DNA from: Paraburkholderia hiiakae
GTDB taxonomy: Bacteria; Pseudomonadota; Gammaproteobacteria; Burkholderiales; Burkholderiaceae
Assembly: GCF_904848665.1 (NCBI RefSeq)
Contig: NZ_CAJHCQ010000022.1
Location: 62,001-126,000 of the forward strand
Direction of reading: 5' to 3'
DNA: 64,000 nucleotides
The position numbers and the translations under genes were made by a program. A model generated the notes under the pieces. It was not told where the DNA came from. It did no database searches and was given only the letters and a program-made list of their open reading frames with translations. This document shows, one piece after another, positions 17,957 through 27,016 of the stretch (within the stretch, counting starts at the first letter, position 1; each line of letters opens with the position of its first letter).

Positions 17957-18460
17957 ATGGCGACCACCACCGCATCCCAGCAAGCCGCGCCCCAAAGCGC
18001 GAAACCCGGACCGATGAAGCGCATTCTCCTCATCGCGCTCATTGCGATCCTCGCCGCCGCCGCGGCGGGCGGCGCGACGTGGTTCTTCATGTCGCGCCAC
18101 GCGGCGAGCGCGCCGGCTACGCCGGCCGCAGCGCCTCCGGTCGCGTCCGTCTATTACGCGCTCGAGCCGATGACCGTCAACCTGCAGACCGACGACGGCG
18201 AATCGCATTATCTGCGCATCGGCCTCACGCTCAAGCTCGACAGCCAGGCCACCCAGGACGCGCTCGTCGCCCGCATGCCCGAGATCCGCAGCCGCCTGTT
18301 GCTCGCGCTCTCGAACAAGCATCCGTCCGACCTCGCGCCGCTCGACGGCAAGCGTGCGCTCGCCACCGAGCTCGCCGTGCTGATCTCGGAGCCTTCGGCC
18401 GCGAACGAAAAGCCGATGCACGTCGACGACGTGCTGTTCACCGAATTCGTCGTCCAGTGA
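17957..18460 (+). CDS. fliL: Flagellar basal body-associated protein FliL
   Basis: The 167-residue protein has one N-terminal membrane helix (MKRILLIALIAILAAAAAGGATW, residues ~16-38). A periplasmic domain with the family pattern follows: YYALEPMTVNLQTDDGESHYLRIGLTLKL and a C-terminal VDDVLFTEFVVQ. FliL surrounds the stator and helps keep it engaged under load. It begins the fliLMNOPQR operon. Confidence 0.94.
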   Translation: MATTTASQQAAPQSAKPGPMKRILLIALIAILAAAAAGGATWFFMSRHAASAPATPAAAPPVASVYYALEPMTVNLQTDDGESHYLRIGLTLKLDSQATQDALVARMPEIRSRLLLALSNKHPSDLAPLDGKRALATELAVLISEPSAANEKPMHVDDVLFTEFVVQ

Positions 18461-18500
18461 GCGTGGCCGAAATGATTCCCGCGATGGAGGGCCAGTCATC

Positions 18501-19505
18501 ATGACGATGGGTCACGACGAGTTCATGTCCCAGGAGGAGGTCGATGCCCTCCTCAAAGGCGTCACCGGCGAAGTCGATTCCGATTCGGGCGCGTCCGATA
18601 AGCAAGGCGTACGTCCCTACAACATCGCGACGCAGGAACGTATCGTTCGCGGCCGGATGCCCGGCCTCGAAATCATCAACGAGCGCTTTGCGCGCCTGTT
18701 GCGCGTCGGCATCTTCAATTTCATGCGCCGCACCGCCGAAATCTCGGTGGGTCCGGTGCGCGTGCAGAAGTACAGCGAGTTCACCCGCAACCTGCCGATC
18801 CCGACGAACCTGAACCTCGTGCACGTGAAGCCGCTGCGCGGCACGTCGCTGTTCGTGTTCGACCCGAACCTCGTGTTCTTCGTCGTGGACAACCTCTTCG
18901 GCGGCGACGGGCGCTTTCACACGCGAGTGGAAGGCCGCGACTTCACGCAAACCGAACAACGCATCATCGGCAAGCTGCTCAATCTCGTGTTCGAGCACTA
19001 CACGACCGCGTGGAAGAGCGTGCGGCCGCTGCAGTTCGAGTACGTGCGCTCCGAAATGCATACGCAGTTCGCAAACGTTGCCACGCCCAACGAGATCGTG
19101 ATCGTCACGCAGTTCTCGATCGAATTCGGTCCGACGGGCGGCACGCTGCATATCTGCATGCCCTACTCGATGATCGAGCCGATCCGCGACGTGCTCGCCT
19201 CGCCGCTGCAAGGCGAAGTGCTCGACGTGGACCGCCGCTGGGTGCGCGTGCTCTCGCAGCAGGTGCAGGCCGCCGAAGTCGAGCTCACGGCCGACCTCGC
19301 GCAGGTGCCCGTCACGTTCGAGCAGATCCTGAACATGAAGAAGGGTGACGTGCTGCCCATGAACGTCGCGGAACACATCACCGCCAAGGTGGACGGCGTG
19401 CCCGTGATGGAGTGCGGCTACGGAATTTTCAATGGTCAATACGCGTTGCGGGTCCAGAAGATGATCAGCGCAGCCGACACGATGAAGGAAGGTGGATATG
19501 AGTGA
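18501..19505 (+). CDS. fliM: Flagellar motor switch protein FliM
   Basis: This 334-residue C-ring protein begins with the CheY-P-binding peptide region (FMSQEEVDALLKGVTGE). The middle domain includes RIVRGRMPGLEIINERFARLLR and GGDGRFHTRVEGRDFTQTEQRI, and the C-terminal FliN-like domain includes KKGDVLPMNVAEHITAKVDGVPVMECGYG. CheY-P binding here switches rotation. A GGAGGG site precedes the ATG. Its last codons overlap the fliN start. Confidence 0.97.
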   Translation: MTMGHDEFMSQEEVDALLKGVTGEVDSDSGASDKQGVRPYNIATQERIVRGRMPGLEIINERFARLLRVGIFNFMRRTAEISVGPVRVQKYSEFTRNLPIPTNLNLVHVKPLRGTSLFVFDPNLVFFVVDNLFGGDGRFHTRVEGRDFTQTEQRIIGKLLNLVFEHYTTAWKSVRPLQFEYVRSEMHTQFANVATPNEIVIVTQFSIEFGPTGGTLHICMPYSMIEPIRDVLASPLQGEVLDVDRRWVRVLSQQVQAAEVELTADLAQVPVTFEQILNMKKGDVLPMNVAEHITAKVDGVPVMECGYGIFNGQYALRVQKMISAADTMKEGGYE

Positions 19506-19959
19506 CGTAAACGGCACGAGCGCAGACGAGCCGGTGCTTGACCCGGCCATGGACGTCGCCGCGCAGGATGCAGGCGGCGAGTCGTCCCTGGACGACTGGG
19601 CGAGCGCGCTTGCCGAGCAGAACAGCAACGAGGCGCCCGCCGCGCAGCCCGCCGCTGTGTTCCAGCCGCTCTCGAAGGTCGATTCGACCAGGACGGCCAA
19701 CGACATCGACATGATTCTGGACATTCCCGTCCAGATGACCGTGGAGCTTGGCCGCACCAAGATCGCCATCCGCAACCTGCTGCAACTCGCGCAGGGCTCC
19801 GTGGTGGAACTCGACGGCATGGCGGGCGAGCCGATGGACGTGCTCGTGAACGGCTGCCTCATCGCCCAGGGCGAAGTGGTGGTCGTGAACGACAAGTTCG
19901 GCATTCGTCTCACCGACATCATCACGCCGTCCGAGCGGATCCGGAAGCTGAACCGATGA
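19498..19959 (+). CDS. fliN: Flagellar motor switch protein FliN
   Basis: The 153-residue protein has a variable acidic N-terminus of about 65 residues. The conserved SpoA domain follows (IDMILDIPVQMTVELGRTKIAIRNLLQLAQGSVVELDGMAGEP, NDKFGIRLTDIITPSERIRKLN). FliN forms the base of the C ring and docks the export ATPase complex. The ATG at 19498 lies inside the end of fliM behind AAGGAAGG; an in-frame GTG two codons earlier is less likely. Confidence 0.96.
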   Translation: MSDVNGTSADEPVLDPAMDVAAQDAGGESSLDDWASALAEQNSNEAPAAQPAAVFQPLSKVDSTRTANDIDMILDIPVQMTVELGRTKIAIRNLLQLAQGSVVELDGMAGEPMDVLVNGCLIAQGEVVVVNDKFGIRLTDIITPSERIRKLNR

Positions 19960-20609
19960 AACCCCTGGCTGTTCCCGGCGCCAGTGCAAGCGTTGCTTGC
20001 GGCGCCAACGCAAGACGCGTGGGCAAGTCCCGCGGCGCGCGGGTGCTGCGATTCTCGTGGCGCCTCGCTGTGCACCTCTCGCTCGCCGGCGCGGCGGTTT
20101 TCGCGGTCATGAGTGCGCGGGCCGCCGACCTCAAGGCGGTCAACGAAGCCACGCGCGCGGCCGCAGGTAGTTCAGGCGCCTCCGCCGTGATCGCTGGCAG
20201 CGCGGTCCCCTCGCTCGGTTTCGGCGCCGTCGTGCAGACGGTGCTGGGCCTGGCGCTCGTGATCGGCGTGGTGTTCGGCTGCGCCTGGCTCGCACGGCGT
20301 CTCGGCCTGCAAGGCGGCCCGAAGAACGCGCTCGTGAAGACCGTGGGCGGCGCATCGCTCGGCGGCAAGGAGCGCGTGGCCGTGGTCGAGATCGGCGACA
20401 CCTGGCTCGTGCTGGGCGCCGCGCCCGGCAACGTGCGCTTGCTTCACACGCTGCCCGCGGGCGAACTTCCCGCAGGCGCCGCGGCGGCGGCTCCCAACGC
20501 CCCCGCCCTCTCGGGCACCTTCGCACAGCGCTTTCGTGACGCGCTGAAAAGCGAGGCGAATAAACGCATCAACGCGCGTTTCATGCGTCACGACGGCGGA
20601 GCGCAGTAA
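19956..20609 (+). CDS. fliO: Flagellar biosynthetic protein FliO
   Basis: The 217-residue protein has an N-terminal hydrophobic segment (LAVHLSLAGAAVFAVMSARAAD, a possible signal). A second membrane helix (VVQTVLGLALVIGVVFGCAWLARRLG, about residues 90-115) precedes the FliO domain (VKTVGGASLGGKERVAVVEIGDTWLVLGAAPGNVRLLHTL). FliO helps assemble the FliP ring and is the least conserved export protein. It overlaps fliN by ATGA and abuts fliP without a gap. Confidence 0.9.
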   Translation: MKPLAVPGASASVACGANARRVGKSRGARVLRFSWRLAVHLSLAGAAVFAVMSARAADLKAVNEATRAAAGSSGASAVIAGSAVPSLGFGAVVQTVLGLALVIGVVFGCAWLARRLGLQGGPKNALVKTVGGASLGGKERVAVVEIGDTWLVLGAAPGNVRLLHTLPAGELPAGAAAAAPNAPALSGTFAQRFRDALKSEANKRINARFMRHDGGAQ

Positions 20610-21452
20610 ATGCACGGCAGTCCCCTTTATGCGCCGGGCGCAGGCGGCGACGCCCACGCACGCGCGGCTACCCTCGCAAAGATCGCCAGAACGGCGCTCC
20701 CGTTCGCGCTGATGCTCGGCGCGGGCGCCTTCGCCCTCGCGCTGCCGCACCTCGCGCATGCACAAGCGGCACAACCCGCGGGCCTGCCCGCGTTCAACAC
20801 GAGCCCTGGCCCGAACGGCGGCACGACCTACTCGCTGAGCGTGCAGACGATGCTGCTGCTCACGATGCTGTCGTTCCTGCCGGCGATGGTGCTGATGATG
20901 ACGAGCTTCACGCGCATCATCATCGTGTTTTCGCTGCTGCGCCAGGCGCTCGGCACGACGACCACGCCGCCGAACCAGGTGCTCGTGGGCCTCGCGCTCT
21001 TTCTCACGCTGTTCGTGATGTCGCCGGTGCTCGACAAGGCTTACAACGACGGCTACAAGCCGTTCTCGGCCGGCACGATTTCGATGGACGACGCCGTGGC
21101 GCGCGGCGTCGCGCCGTTCAAGACCTTCATGCTGCGCCAGACCCGCGAGTCCGACCTCGCGCTCTTCGCGCGCATTTCGCACGCGGCGCCGATGCAAGGC
21201 CCCGAGGACGTGCCGCTCACGCTGCTCGTGCCCTCGTTCATCACGAGTGAACTGAAGACCGGCTTCCAGATCGGCTTCACGATCTACATTCCGTTTCTCA
21301 TCATCGACCTGGTGGTGGCGAGCGTGCTCATGTCGATGGGTATGATGATGGTCTCGCCCGCGACCATTTCGCTGCCCTTCAAGCTCATGCTGTTCGTGCT
21401 GGTGGACGGCTGGCAACTGCTGATCGGCTCGCTCGCGCAGAGCTTCAGCTAA
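20610..21452 (+). CDS. fliP: Flagellar export gate protein FliP
   Basis: The 280-residue membrane protein has a signal peptide ending near AHAQA (residue ~55). Its membrane helices carry the family signatures MLSFLPAMVLMMTSFTRIIIVFSLLRQALG, PNQVLVGLALFLTLFVMSPV and LVPSFITSELKTGFQIGF. FliP forms the core of the export gate with FliQ and FliR. The N-terminus is longer than in E. coli (245) because of a positively charged extension before the signal. Confidence 0.96.
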   Translation: MHGSPLYAPGAGGDAHARAATLAKIARTALPFALMLGAGAFALALPHLAHAQAAQPAGLPAFNTSPGPNGGTTYSLSVQTMLLLTMLSFLPAMVLMMTSFTRIIIVFSLLRQALGTTTTPPNQVLVGLALFLTLFVMSPVLDKAYNDGYKPFSAGTISMDDAVARGVAPFKTFMLRQTRESDLALFARISHAAPMQGPEDVPLTLLVPSFITSELKTGFQIGFTIYIPFLIIDLVVASVLMSMGMMMVSPATISLPFKLMLFVLVDGWQLLIGSLAQSFS

Positions 21453-21462
21453 GGAGTCCACG

Positions 21463-21735
21463 ATGACACCCGAAATGGTCATGACGATTGCCCACGAGGC
21501 AATGTACGTCACGCTCCTGCTTGCCGCACCGCTCCTGCTCGTGTCGCTCGCCGTGGGTCTCGTGGTGAGTCTCTTCCAGGCGGCCACGCAGATCAACGAA
21601 ACCACGCTCTCGTTCATCCCCAAGCTGATTGCCATTGGCGTCACGCTCGTGATCGCCGGCCCGTGGATGCTCTCGACGATGGTCGATTACATGCACCGCA
21701 TGTTCACGAGCATCGTCTCGGTCGCGGCGGGCTAG
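21463..21735 (+). CDS. fliQ: Flagellar export gate protein FliQ
   Basis: The 90-residue protein has two membrane helices (YVTLLLAAPLLLVSLAVGLVVSLFQAATQINETTLSF and KLIAIGVTLVIAGPWMLSTMVDY). It is a full-length FliQ, which packs around the FliP/FliR gate. An AAGGAG site lies just upstream and the gap to fliP is 10 bases. Confidence 0.97.
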   Translation: MTPEMVMTIAHEAMYVTLLLAAPLLLVSLAVGLVVSLFQAATQINETTLSFIPKLIAIGVTLVIAGPWMLSTMVDYMHRMFTSIVSVAAG

Positions 21736-21767
21736 CGCGCCGCTGCGACAGTCTTTCGGCACGCTCC

Positions 21768-22559
21768 ATGTTCACCGTCACCTACGCGCAGCTCAACGCC
21801 TGGCTCACGGCGTTCCTCTGGCCCTTCACGCGCATTCTGGCGCTCGTGGCGGTCGCGCCCGTGATGGGCAACCGCTCCGTGCCCACGCGCGTGAAGATCG
21901 GCCTCGCGGGCTTCATCACGCTGATCGTCGCGCCCACGCTCGGCGCCATGCCGCAGGTCACGGTGTTTTCCGCCGAGGGTGTGTGGATTCTCGTCAACCA
22001 GTTCCTGATCGGCATCGCGCTTGGCTTCACGATGCAGCTCGTGTTCGCGGTCGTGACCGCGGCGGGCGACATGATGAGTCTCGGCATGGGGCTCGGCTTC
22101 GCGAGCTTCTTCGACCCGCAGGCCAACACCAGCAGCCCGGCGCTCTCCTCGTGGCTGAACATGATGGCGATGCTCGCCTTCCTCGTGTTCGACGGCCATC
22201 TGCAGATGCTCGCGGCGCTCGTCGCGACGTTCCAGTCGCTGCCGGTCGCGGCGAGCGTGCTCGGCGCCTCGGGCTGGAACCTGATCGCCAACTATGGCGC
22301 GACGATACTGACCTCGGGCCTGCTGCTTTCGCTGCCGGTGGTGGTCGCGCTGCTCATCACCAATCTTTCGCTCGGCATTCTCAACCGCGCGGCTCCGCAG
22401 ATCGGCATCTTCCAGATCGGCTTCGCGCTCACGATGCTCGTGGGCATGCTGCTTGTCCAGCTCATGATGCCCAACCTGATTCCCTACTTCGCGCGCCTGT
22501 TCGACAGCGGCATCGACCAGATGGGCCGCGTGGCCGGCGCGCTGCGCCCGCCTGGTTGA
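21768..22559 (+). CDS. fliR: Flagellar export gate protein FliR
   Basis: The 263-residue multi-pass membrane protein has family motifs LNAWLTAFLWPFTRILALVAVAPVMGNRSVPTRVKIGLA and NQFLIGIALGFTMQLVF, then GMGLGFASFFDPQANTSSPAL. FliR completes the gate and nucleates the export apparatus. The ATG at 21768 is chosen because upstream in-frame sequence overlaps fliQ and is Arg/His-rich. It is the last gene of its operon. Confidence 0.95.
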   Translation: MFTVTYAQLNAWLTAFLWPFTRILALVAVAPVMGNRSVPTRVKIGLAGFITLIVAPTLGAMPQVTVFSAEGVWILVNQFLIGIALGFTMQLVFAVVTAAGDMMSLGMGLGFASFFDPQANTSSPALSSWLNMMAMLAFLVFDGHLQMLAALVATFQSLPVAASVLGASGWNLIANYGATILTSGLLLSLPVVVALLITNLSLGILNRAAPQIGIFQIGFALTMLVGMLLVQLMMPNLIPYFARLFDSGIDQMGRVAGALRPPG

Positions 22560-22586
22560 AGCGCGTTCCGGCAGGGCTGGCAGGGC

Positions 22587-22618
22587 AAAAAAAAGCGGAC
22601 CGAAGTCCGCTTTTTTTT
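22587..22618. terminator. Bidirectional intrinsic terminator between fliR and flgL
   Basis: Eight A, then GCGGAC, a CGAA loop, GTCCGC and eight T form a symmetric terminator that works on both strands. It ends plus-strand fliL-fliR and minus-strand flgK-flgL, which converge here. Confidence 0.95.
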
Positions 22619-22639
22619 CGACCGATCAATGCCTCGCGA

Positions 22640-23884
22640 TCAAGGATTGATGTACTGGAACAGCGAGAGATTCTGCGTTGCCGCAAAACTCTTCTGCGAA
22701 GCCGTGAGCGCGTTCGAGAGCTGTTCGAACTGGCTGATCGCGGCCACCGTGTCGGTGCTCGTGAGGTCCTCGAGATTCGAGGTGACCTGCAACGAGTTGG
22801 TCGACGTGACCGTTTGCAGCGCCTTCACTTCCTGCTCGCGGCCGCCCACGGAAGCCTGCACCGTGATCACGTTCGAGAGCGAGTTGCCGATCTGCGAGAG
22901 GCCGGTGTTCAGTGCGTTGTTGAGGTTCGCGACCGCAGCCTGCGAGCCGCTCGTGGGCGTGTTCAGCGCGGCGATGATGCTGTCGATGCTCGCGAACACG
23001 TCCGTGTTCTGCGACGCGGTGGCGGGCGTGACCGAGAACGAGTCACCCGCGCTGGGCGTACCCGAGAACGTCACGCTCATGCCCGTGCCGAGCGAGACTG
23101 CATTGCCCTCGGTGTACGTGGCCGGCGTCGTCGTCGTCGCCGGATTGGCGCTGTTGTCCGTCACCGTGTAGGTGAGCGCGCCGGTCGTCGGGTCGTTGGC
23201 GAACGCGATCGAGTAGTTGTCGTTGTTGGTCGCCTGCGTCGGGTCCGTCACCGTCACGCCGCTGATCACGCCCGTACCCTTGTTCGACGAATTGCCCGAG
23301 GCAACATTCGCCGAACCCACGGCCTGCACGCTCTGGAACACCGCCGTGCCCGTGTCGCCCACCGCGATGTTGCGCGTGCCGGCCACCTGCATCACGCGCT
23401 GGCCCGCGTCGCCGTTGTAGGTCACGCCGCCACCCGACTTGTTCGAGAACACCTGCGAGGTGCTCTGGAAGCCGGAGAAGATGTAGTTGCCCGCGCCGTC
23501 CGTGGTGTTGGCGAGCGTGAGCAGCTGGTTGCGGTCGCCTTGCATCTGCTGGGCGATCGCCTGACGCGCCTGGTCGGTGAGCGAGCCGTTCTGGGCTTCG
23601 ATGATGAGCGAATGGATGCTCTGCATCGTGCTCGTCACGCTCGTGAGCGTCGTGTCCTCGAGCTGCAGCGCGGTGAGCGCCGTGGTCTGATTCGACGAGT
23701 ACTGCGTGAGCGTCGCGCTCGTGGCGGAAAGCGTCACGGCCTGCGCGGCGCCGAGCGGATTGTCGGCCGGATTCGAAATGGCCACGCCAGTCGAGATCTG
23801 CTGCTGGACCTGGAGGAGTTGAGACTGCTGGTTCTCCATCGTCGACACGCTGGAGGCAAAAATCTGGGAAGTCGCGATACGCAT
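22640..23884 (-). CDS. flgL: Flagellar hook-filament junction protein FlgL (HAP3)
   Basis: The 414-residue protein has flagellin-like ends: MRIATSQIFASSVSTMENQQSQLLQVQQQISTG at the N-terminus and LNNALNTGLSQIGN...LEDLTSTDTVAAISQFEQLSNAL at the C-terminus. FlgL joins the hook to the filament after FlgK. It lies 11 bases after flgK in the same operon. The central ~150 residues are Thr/Asn-rich beta-type sequence. Confidence 0.95.
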   Translation of the reverse strand: MRIATSQIFASSVSTMENQQSQLLQVQQQISTGVAISNPADNPLGAAQAVTLSATSATLTQYSSNQTTALTALQLEDTTLTSVTSTMQSIHSLIIEAQNGSLTDQARQAIAQQMQGDRNQLLTLANTTDGAGNYIFSGFQSTSQVFSNKSGGGVTYNGDAGQRVMQVAGTRNIAVGDTGTAVFQSVQAVGSANVASGNSSNKGTGVISGVTVTDPTQATNNDNYSIAFANDPTTGALTYTVTDNSANPATTTTPATYTEGNAVSLGTGMSVTFSGTPSAGDSFSVTPATASQNTDVFASIDSIIAALNTPTSGSQAAVANLNNALNTGLSQIGNSLSNVITVQASVGGREQEVKALQTVTSTNSLQVTSNLEDLTSTDTVAAISQFEQLSNALTASQKSFAATQNLSLFQYINP

Positions 23885-23895
23885 GGATTAGCGCC

Positions 23896-25917
23896 TCACT
23901 GGAAAATGCCGATCAGGGTCTGGAACAGCGTCGCCGCCGTCTGGATCACCTTGCTGTTGGCTTGATAGAGCTGTTGGTACTGCAGCAGGTTCGCGGCTTC
24001 CTCGTCGAGGTTCACGCCCTGCACCGACTGCTGCTGCGAAGTGAGCTGCGCCACGAGCGACTGCTGCGACGTGTTCGACGCGTTCAGCTGGCTAGCGGCG
24101 TTGCCGATCGTGTTGACGTAGTTCGCATACGCCGTGGTGAGCGTGGTCGAACCGCTGAACGCCGTGCTCGACGTGAGGCCCGCAATCGCGAGCGCGTTGC
24201 GGCCGTCCTGCGTGCCGCTCTTGTTGCCTGCGACCGTGAACGTGTCGTTGTTCGAGGGCGTGCCGGTCATCGTGAAGCTCACGTTCGTCGCGGTGCCGTT
24301 GGCGCCCGTCGAATCCGTGAGATTCGTGATGGTGTACGTCGCGCCCTGGGTCGGGTCGTAGGGCACACCGGTCACGGGTGGCGTCCCGGTGCTGTCGATC
24401 GTCACGGAGCTGGTCGTTCCGCCTGCCGTGATCGACACGGTCGTGCCGTCGGGCAGGCCGTTCAGCGTGCCGGTGGTCGAGTCGTAGGTCAGCGTGACCG
24501 GCAGGTTGGTCGTCGAATAGCCCGTGCCCACCGCGCCCTGCGTGACGTTGGCCGTGCCTGCGTTCGTCGTGGCCGCCGAAACGACGACCGGCGTGGCCGC
24601 CGCGATGGCTGCGGGGTCGCTGGTCGCGACGGAGAAGCTCGCGAGCGCGCCGGCAGTCGGCTGGATCATGAACGAGTCGCCGGCGCTCACCGAGCCCGAA
24701 GGCGTAATCGAGAAGCCGCCGATCGTGATCGGCGCGGCGCCGTTCGGCTGGGTGGCAACCAGCGAGTTCGTCGTCGTGTCGGTGAGGTTCCAGTTCGTGC
24801 CGTCGTAGCTCAGCTTGTAGTTGTCGGTGAGCGGCTGCGTGCTGTTCGTGAGCGTCGCGCTCACCGTGCCAGACGTGCTGGAGTTCGTCGAGCTGGCCGT
24901 GACGAGCGGGTTGCCCACCGTGAACAGATTGCCGCCCGCGCCGCCCGAGAGCGTGAGGCCGAGCGCATTCTGCGAGTTCACCTGCGCGGTGAAGCTCGTC
25001 ACGATCGCGCCCAGCTGCGATTCAGCCGGATCGAGCGTGGTCGAGACGAACGAAAGCAGGCCGCCCACGGTGCCGCCTTGCAGCGCGGCCGAGCTGAGCA
25101 CCTGCGGCGTGCCTTGCGACGCGGCGCTCGCGCCGTTCAGACCCTGCCACGTCACAGCGAGCTCCTGCGGGTTGGAGCTCGACGGCTGCGTGCCGAGGTT
25201 GTAGCTATTGCTGCTCACCACGAGCGGCTGGCCGTTGCCAAGGAAGACGCTATAGCCGCTGCTGCCCTGCACGACCTGCACGCCGACCAGCTGCGAGAGA
25301 TTCGCAACGGCTTGATCGCGCTGATCGAGCAGCTGGTTCGGCTGCTGGCCGCTCGCGCTCGCGGACGTGATCTGCGCGTTGAGGTTCGCGATCTGCTGCG
25401 TATAGGTGTTGATTTGCGAGACGGCGCTCGTGAGCTGCGTGTTTACGCTCTTTCGCATGGCGTCGTACTGCGAGCTCGCGGCGTTGATCTGGGTGGCGAG
25501 CGTTTGCGCGTCGGAAAGCACGGTCTGGCGCGCCGCAGTATCCGAAGGCGAATTCGAGACGTTCTGCAAGCCCGAGAAGAAGTTCGTGATCGCGGTCGCG
25601 ATGCCGGAGGTCGGGCTGCCCACGAGATTCGAGAGCTGCGTGGCGAGCGTGTACGAAGCCGAGTAAGCGCTGCTGGTCGACTGCGCGTTGTTGAGCGCCG
25701 TCGTGAGGTACTGGCTGTAGGCGCGCTGCACGGTCGCGGTCGTGACGCCGCTGCCGATATAGCCGCTCGACGTGTACTGCCCCGCCGCCTCCTGGTACAC
25801 CGGCGTCTCGACGGTGTAGCCCGCGGTCGTCGAGTTGCTGATGTTCTCGCCGGTGGTCGAGATACCAATCTGCGCCGCCTGCAGGCCGCTCAGACCGATC
25901 GAGAAAATGTTGGACAT
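23896..25917 (-). CDS. flgK: Flagellar hook-associated protein FlgK (HAP1)
   Basis: The 673-residue protein begins MSNIFSIGLSGLQAAQIGISTTGENISNSTTAGYT, the conserved axial N-terminus. It ends with EEAANLLQYQQLYQANSKVIQTAATLFQTLIGIF. The ATG at 25917 is preferred over an upstream start at 25983. FlgK is the first hook-filament junction layer. It is longer than E. coli FlgK (547) because of inserted Thr/Ser-rich beta domains in the middle. A sigma-28 promoter lies about 60 bases upstream. Confidence 0.95.
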   Translation of the reverse strand: MSNIFSIGLSGLQAAQIGISTTGENISNSTTAGYTVETPVYQEAAGQYTSSGYIGSGVTTATVQRAYSQYLTTALNNAQSTSSAYSASYTLATQLSNLVGSPTSGIATAITNFFSGLQNVSNSPSDTAARQTVLSDAQTLATQINAASSQYDAMRKSVNTQLTSAVSQINTYTQQIANLNAQITSASASGQQPNQLLDQRDQAVANLSQLVGVQVVQGSSGYSVFLGNGQPLVVSSNSYNLGTQPSSSNPQELAVTWQGLNGASAASQGTPQVLSSAALQGGTVGGLLSFVSTTLDPAESQLGAIVTSFTAQVNSQNALGLTLSGGAGGNLFTVGNPLVTASSTNSSTSGTVSATLTNSTQPLTDNYKLSYDGTNWNLTDTTTNSLVATQPNGAAPITIGGFSITPSGSVSAGDSFMIQPTAGALASFSVATSDPAAIAAATPVVVSAATTNAGTANVTQGAVGTGYSTTNLPVTLTYDSTTGTLNGLPDGTTVSITAGGTTSSVTIDSTGTPPVTGVPYDPTQGATYTITNLTDSTGANGTATNVSFTMTGTPSNNDTFTVAGNKSGTQDGRNALAIAGLTSSTAFSGSTTLTTAYANYVNTIGNAASQLNASNTSQQSLVAQLTSQQQSVQGVNLDEEAANLLQYQQLYQANSKVIQTAATLFQTLIGIFQ

Positions 25918-25973
25918 GCGTAATCCTCGAAAGCAGCCTGCCCCCCTGGCAAACCGCGTGATGTACTCACGGT

Positions 25974-26000
25974 ATAACGGCAACGCCCTGCAAAAATTGA
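25974..26000 (-). promoter_or_regulatory. Sigma-28 promoter of flgKL
   Basis: On the minus strand TCAATTTT (25993-26000), an 11-base spacer and GCCGTTAT (25974-25981) match the FliA consensus. The -10 lies 57 bases before the flgK start. Class III timing fits hook-filament junction proteins. Confidence 0.75.
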
Positions 26001-26061
26001 GCGCCCGATGCGCGCGAAAACGTTAGCGCGTATGCGTGCGCCAATCCCGTGGCAGTGCGAA

Positions 26062-26085
26062 CCGGCGCAACATGCGTTGCGCCGG
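26062..26085 (-). terminator. Hairpin after ycgR
   Basis: A perfect 10-pair stem (26062-26071 with 26076-26085, loop ATGC) lies 38 bases after the ycgR stop. No T-run follows, so intrinsic termination is uncertain. Confidence 0.45.
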
Positions 26086-26122
26086 CCAGACGATGCGGAT
26101 AGTGCGGGTGAGGCTGTGCCGA

Positions 26123-26884
26123 TCAGGCACGCGCGAGCGCGCGGCGCTTCATCTCGAGCTGCGTGATATAGCGCTGCAGCGTGTTCTCGGCGGAGCCAGG
26201 CAGCGCGTCGAAGCGAAAGCCCATGTGATAGCGGCGCTCGCCGTTGGGCAAGTCGATGAAGCGCAGCACGACGAGCCCGAGATCCACGCGCAGCTTGCCG
26301 TGCGCACGCAGGTCGAGCTCGACGTCAGGCAGCACGAGGCCCATGGCGAGATCCGCGACGCGCGCGTCGGTCGTGCGCAGCCCGAGGCCGCCAAGCGAGA
26401 GGTCATGCACCTCGTACGCGAAGCGCGGGCCGCCGCCCGGCAGTTCGCCGCGGCAGATGCACGGCTCGAGCACGGGCGTGTCGACGCGGAAATACTCGCG
26501 CCGCTGCATGTAGAACAGCACTTCGGGGAAGTCGGCCTCGAACGCGGGGCGCCCTTCGAACTCGGTGCGCCGCGGCGTGGCCGTCTTGAACTCCACGCGC
26601 ACGCCGTCGGGCGATGCGTGGAAGTGGGATTCAGGCGCAGCGAGCACGCCCGTGTTCTGCTCGGGCAACGCGCCCCAGTCGAACACGAAAGTGCGCTCGC
26701 GCCCGTTGACGGCCAGAATGCGCGTGACGAGCTGTCCACCGCGATACTGGAGGGTCAGGAAGTCGCCTCGATTGACGAGATTGCGTAGCTGGACGCCGAT
26801 CTCGAGCGGATTGCGGCGCCCAAAATCGGGGACGCTTTCCGCGCCCTCGCCTGCTTCCTGTGGATTCGACTGAACGGTATTCAT
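26123..26884 (-). CDS. ycgR: Flagellar brake protein YcgR (PilZ domain)
   Basis: The 253-residue protein has the two-domain YcgR layout. An N-terminal domain (NPLEIGVQLRNLVNRGDFLTLQY...) is followed by a PilZ domain with the c-di-GMP binding RREYFRV (about residue 127) and the D-S-x-G-type motif DLSLGGLGLR. With c-di-GMP bound, YcgR acts on the rotor or stator and slows the motor. The ATG at 26884 is preferred over an upstream GTG at 26920. It stands alone between flgK and flgJ with its own sigma-28 promoter. Confidence 0.93.
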   Translation of the reverse strand: MNTVQSNPQEAGEGAESVPDFGRRNPLEIGVQLRNLVNRGDFLTLQYRGGQLVTRILAVNGRERTFVFDWGALPEQNTGVLAAPESHFHASPDGVRVEFKTATPRRTEFEGRPAFEADFPEVLFYMQRREYFRVDTPVLEPCICRGELPGGGPRFAYEVHDLSLGGLGLRTTDARVADLAMGLVLPDVELDLRAHGKLRVDLGLVVLRFIDLPNGERRYHMGFRFDALPGSAENTLQRYITQLEMKRRALARA

Positions 26885-26989
26885 CGGGCCTGCCGGAAAT
26901 TCGTGAACGTGCCGGCGCACCAGCGGACCTTTTCCGCGCGCGCCGTTCGGGCGGTCTGAGCGCCCGATTGCTTTTCCATCTCGCCTGCA

Positions 26990-27016
26990 TTAGCGGCAGG
27001 CATTACGAAAAATTTA
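26990..27016 (-). promoter_or_regulatory. Sigma-28 promoter of ycgR
   Basis: On the minus strand TAAATTTT (27009-27016), an 11-base spacer and GCCGCTAA (26990-26997) match the FliA consensus. It lies about 105 bases before the ycgR start, so the brake is made together with the late flagellar genes. Confidence 0.7.

Noticed and set aside
21983..23965. Very long plus-strand open frame rich in Arg and His running over fliR and through flgL
   Set aside because: It is antisense to flgL and out of frame with fliR, has no domain, and its composition is that expected from GC-rich codons read in the wrong frame. The same holds for many other long Arg/Ala-rich frames in the window.
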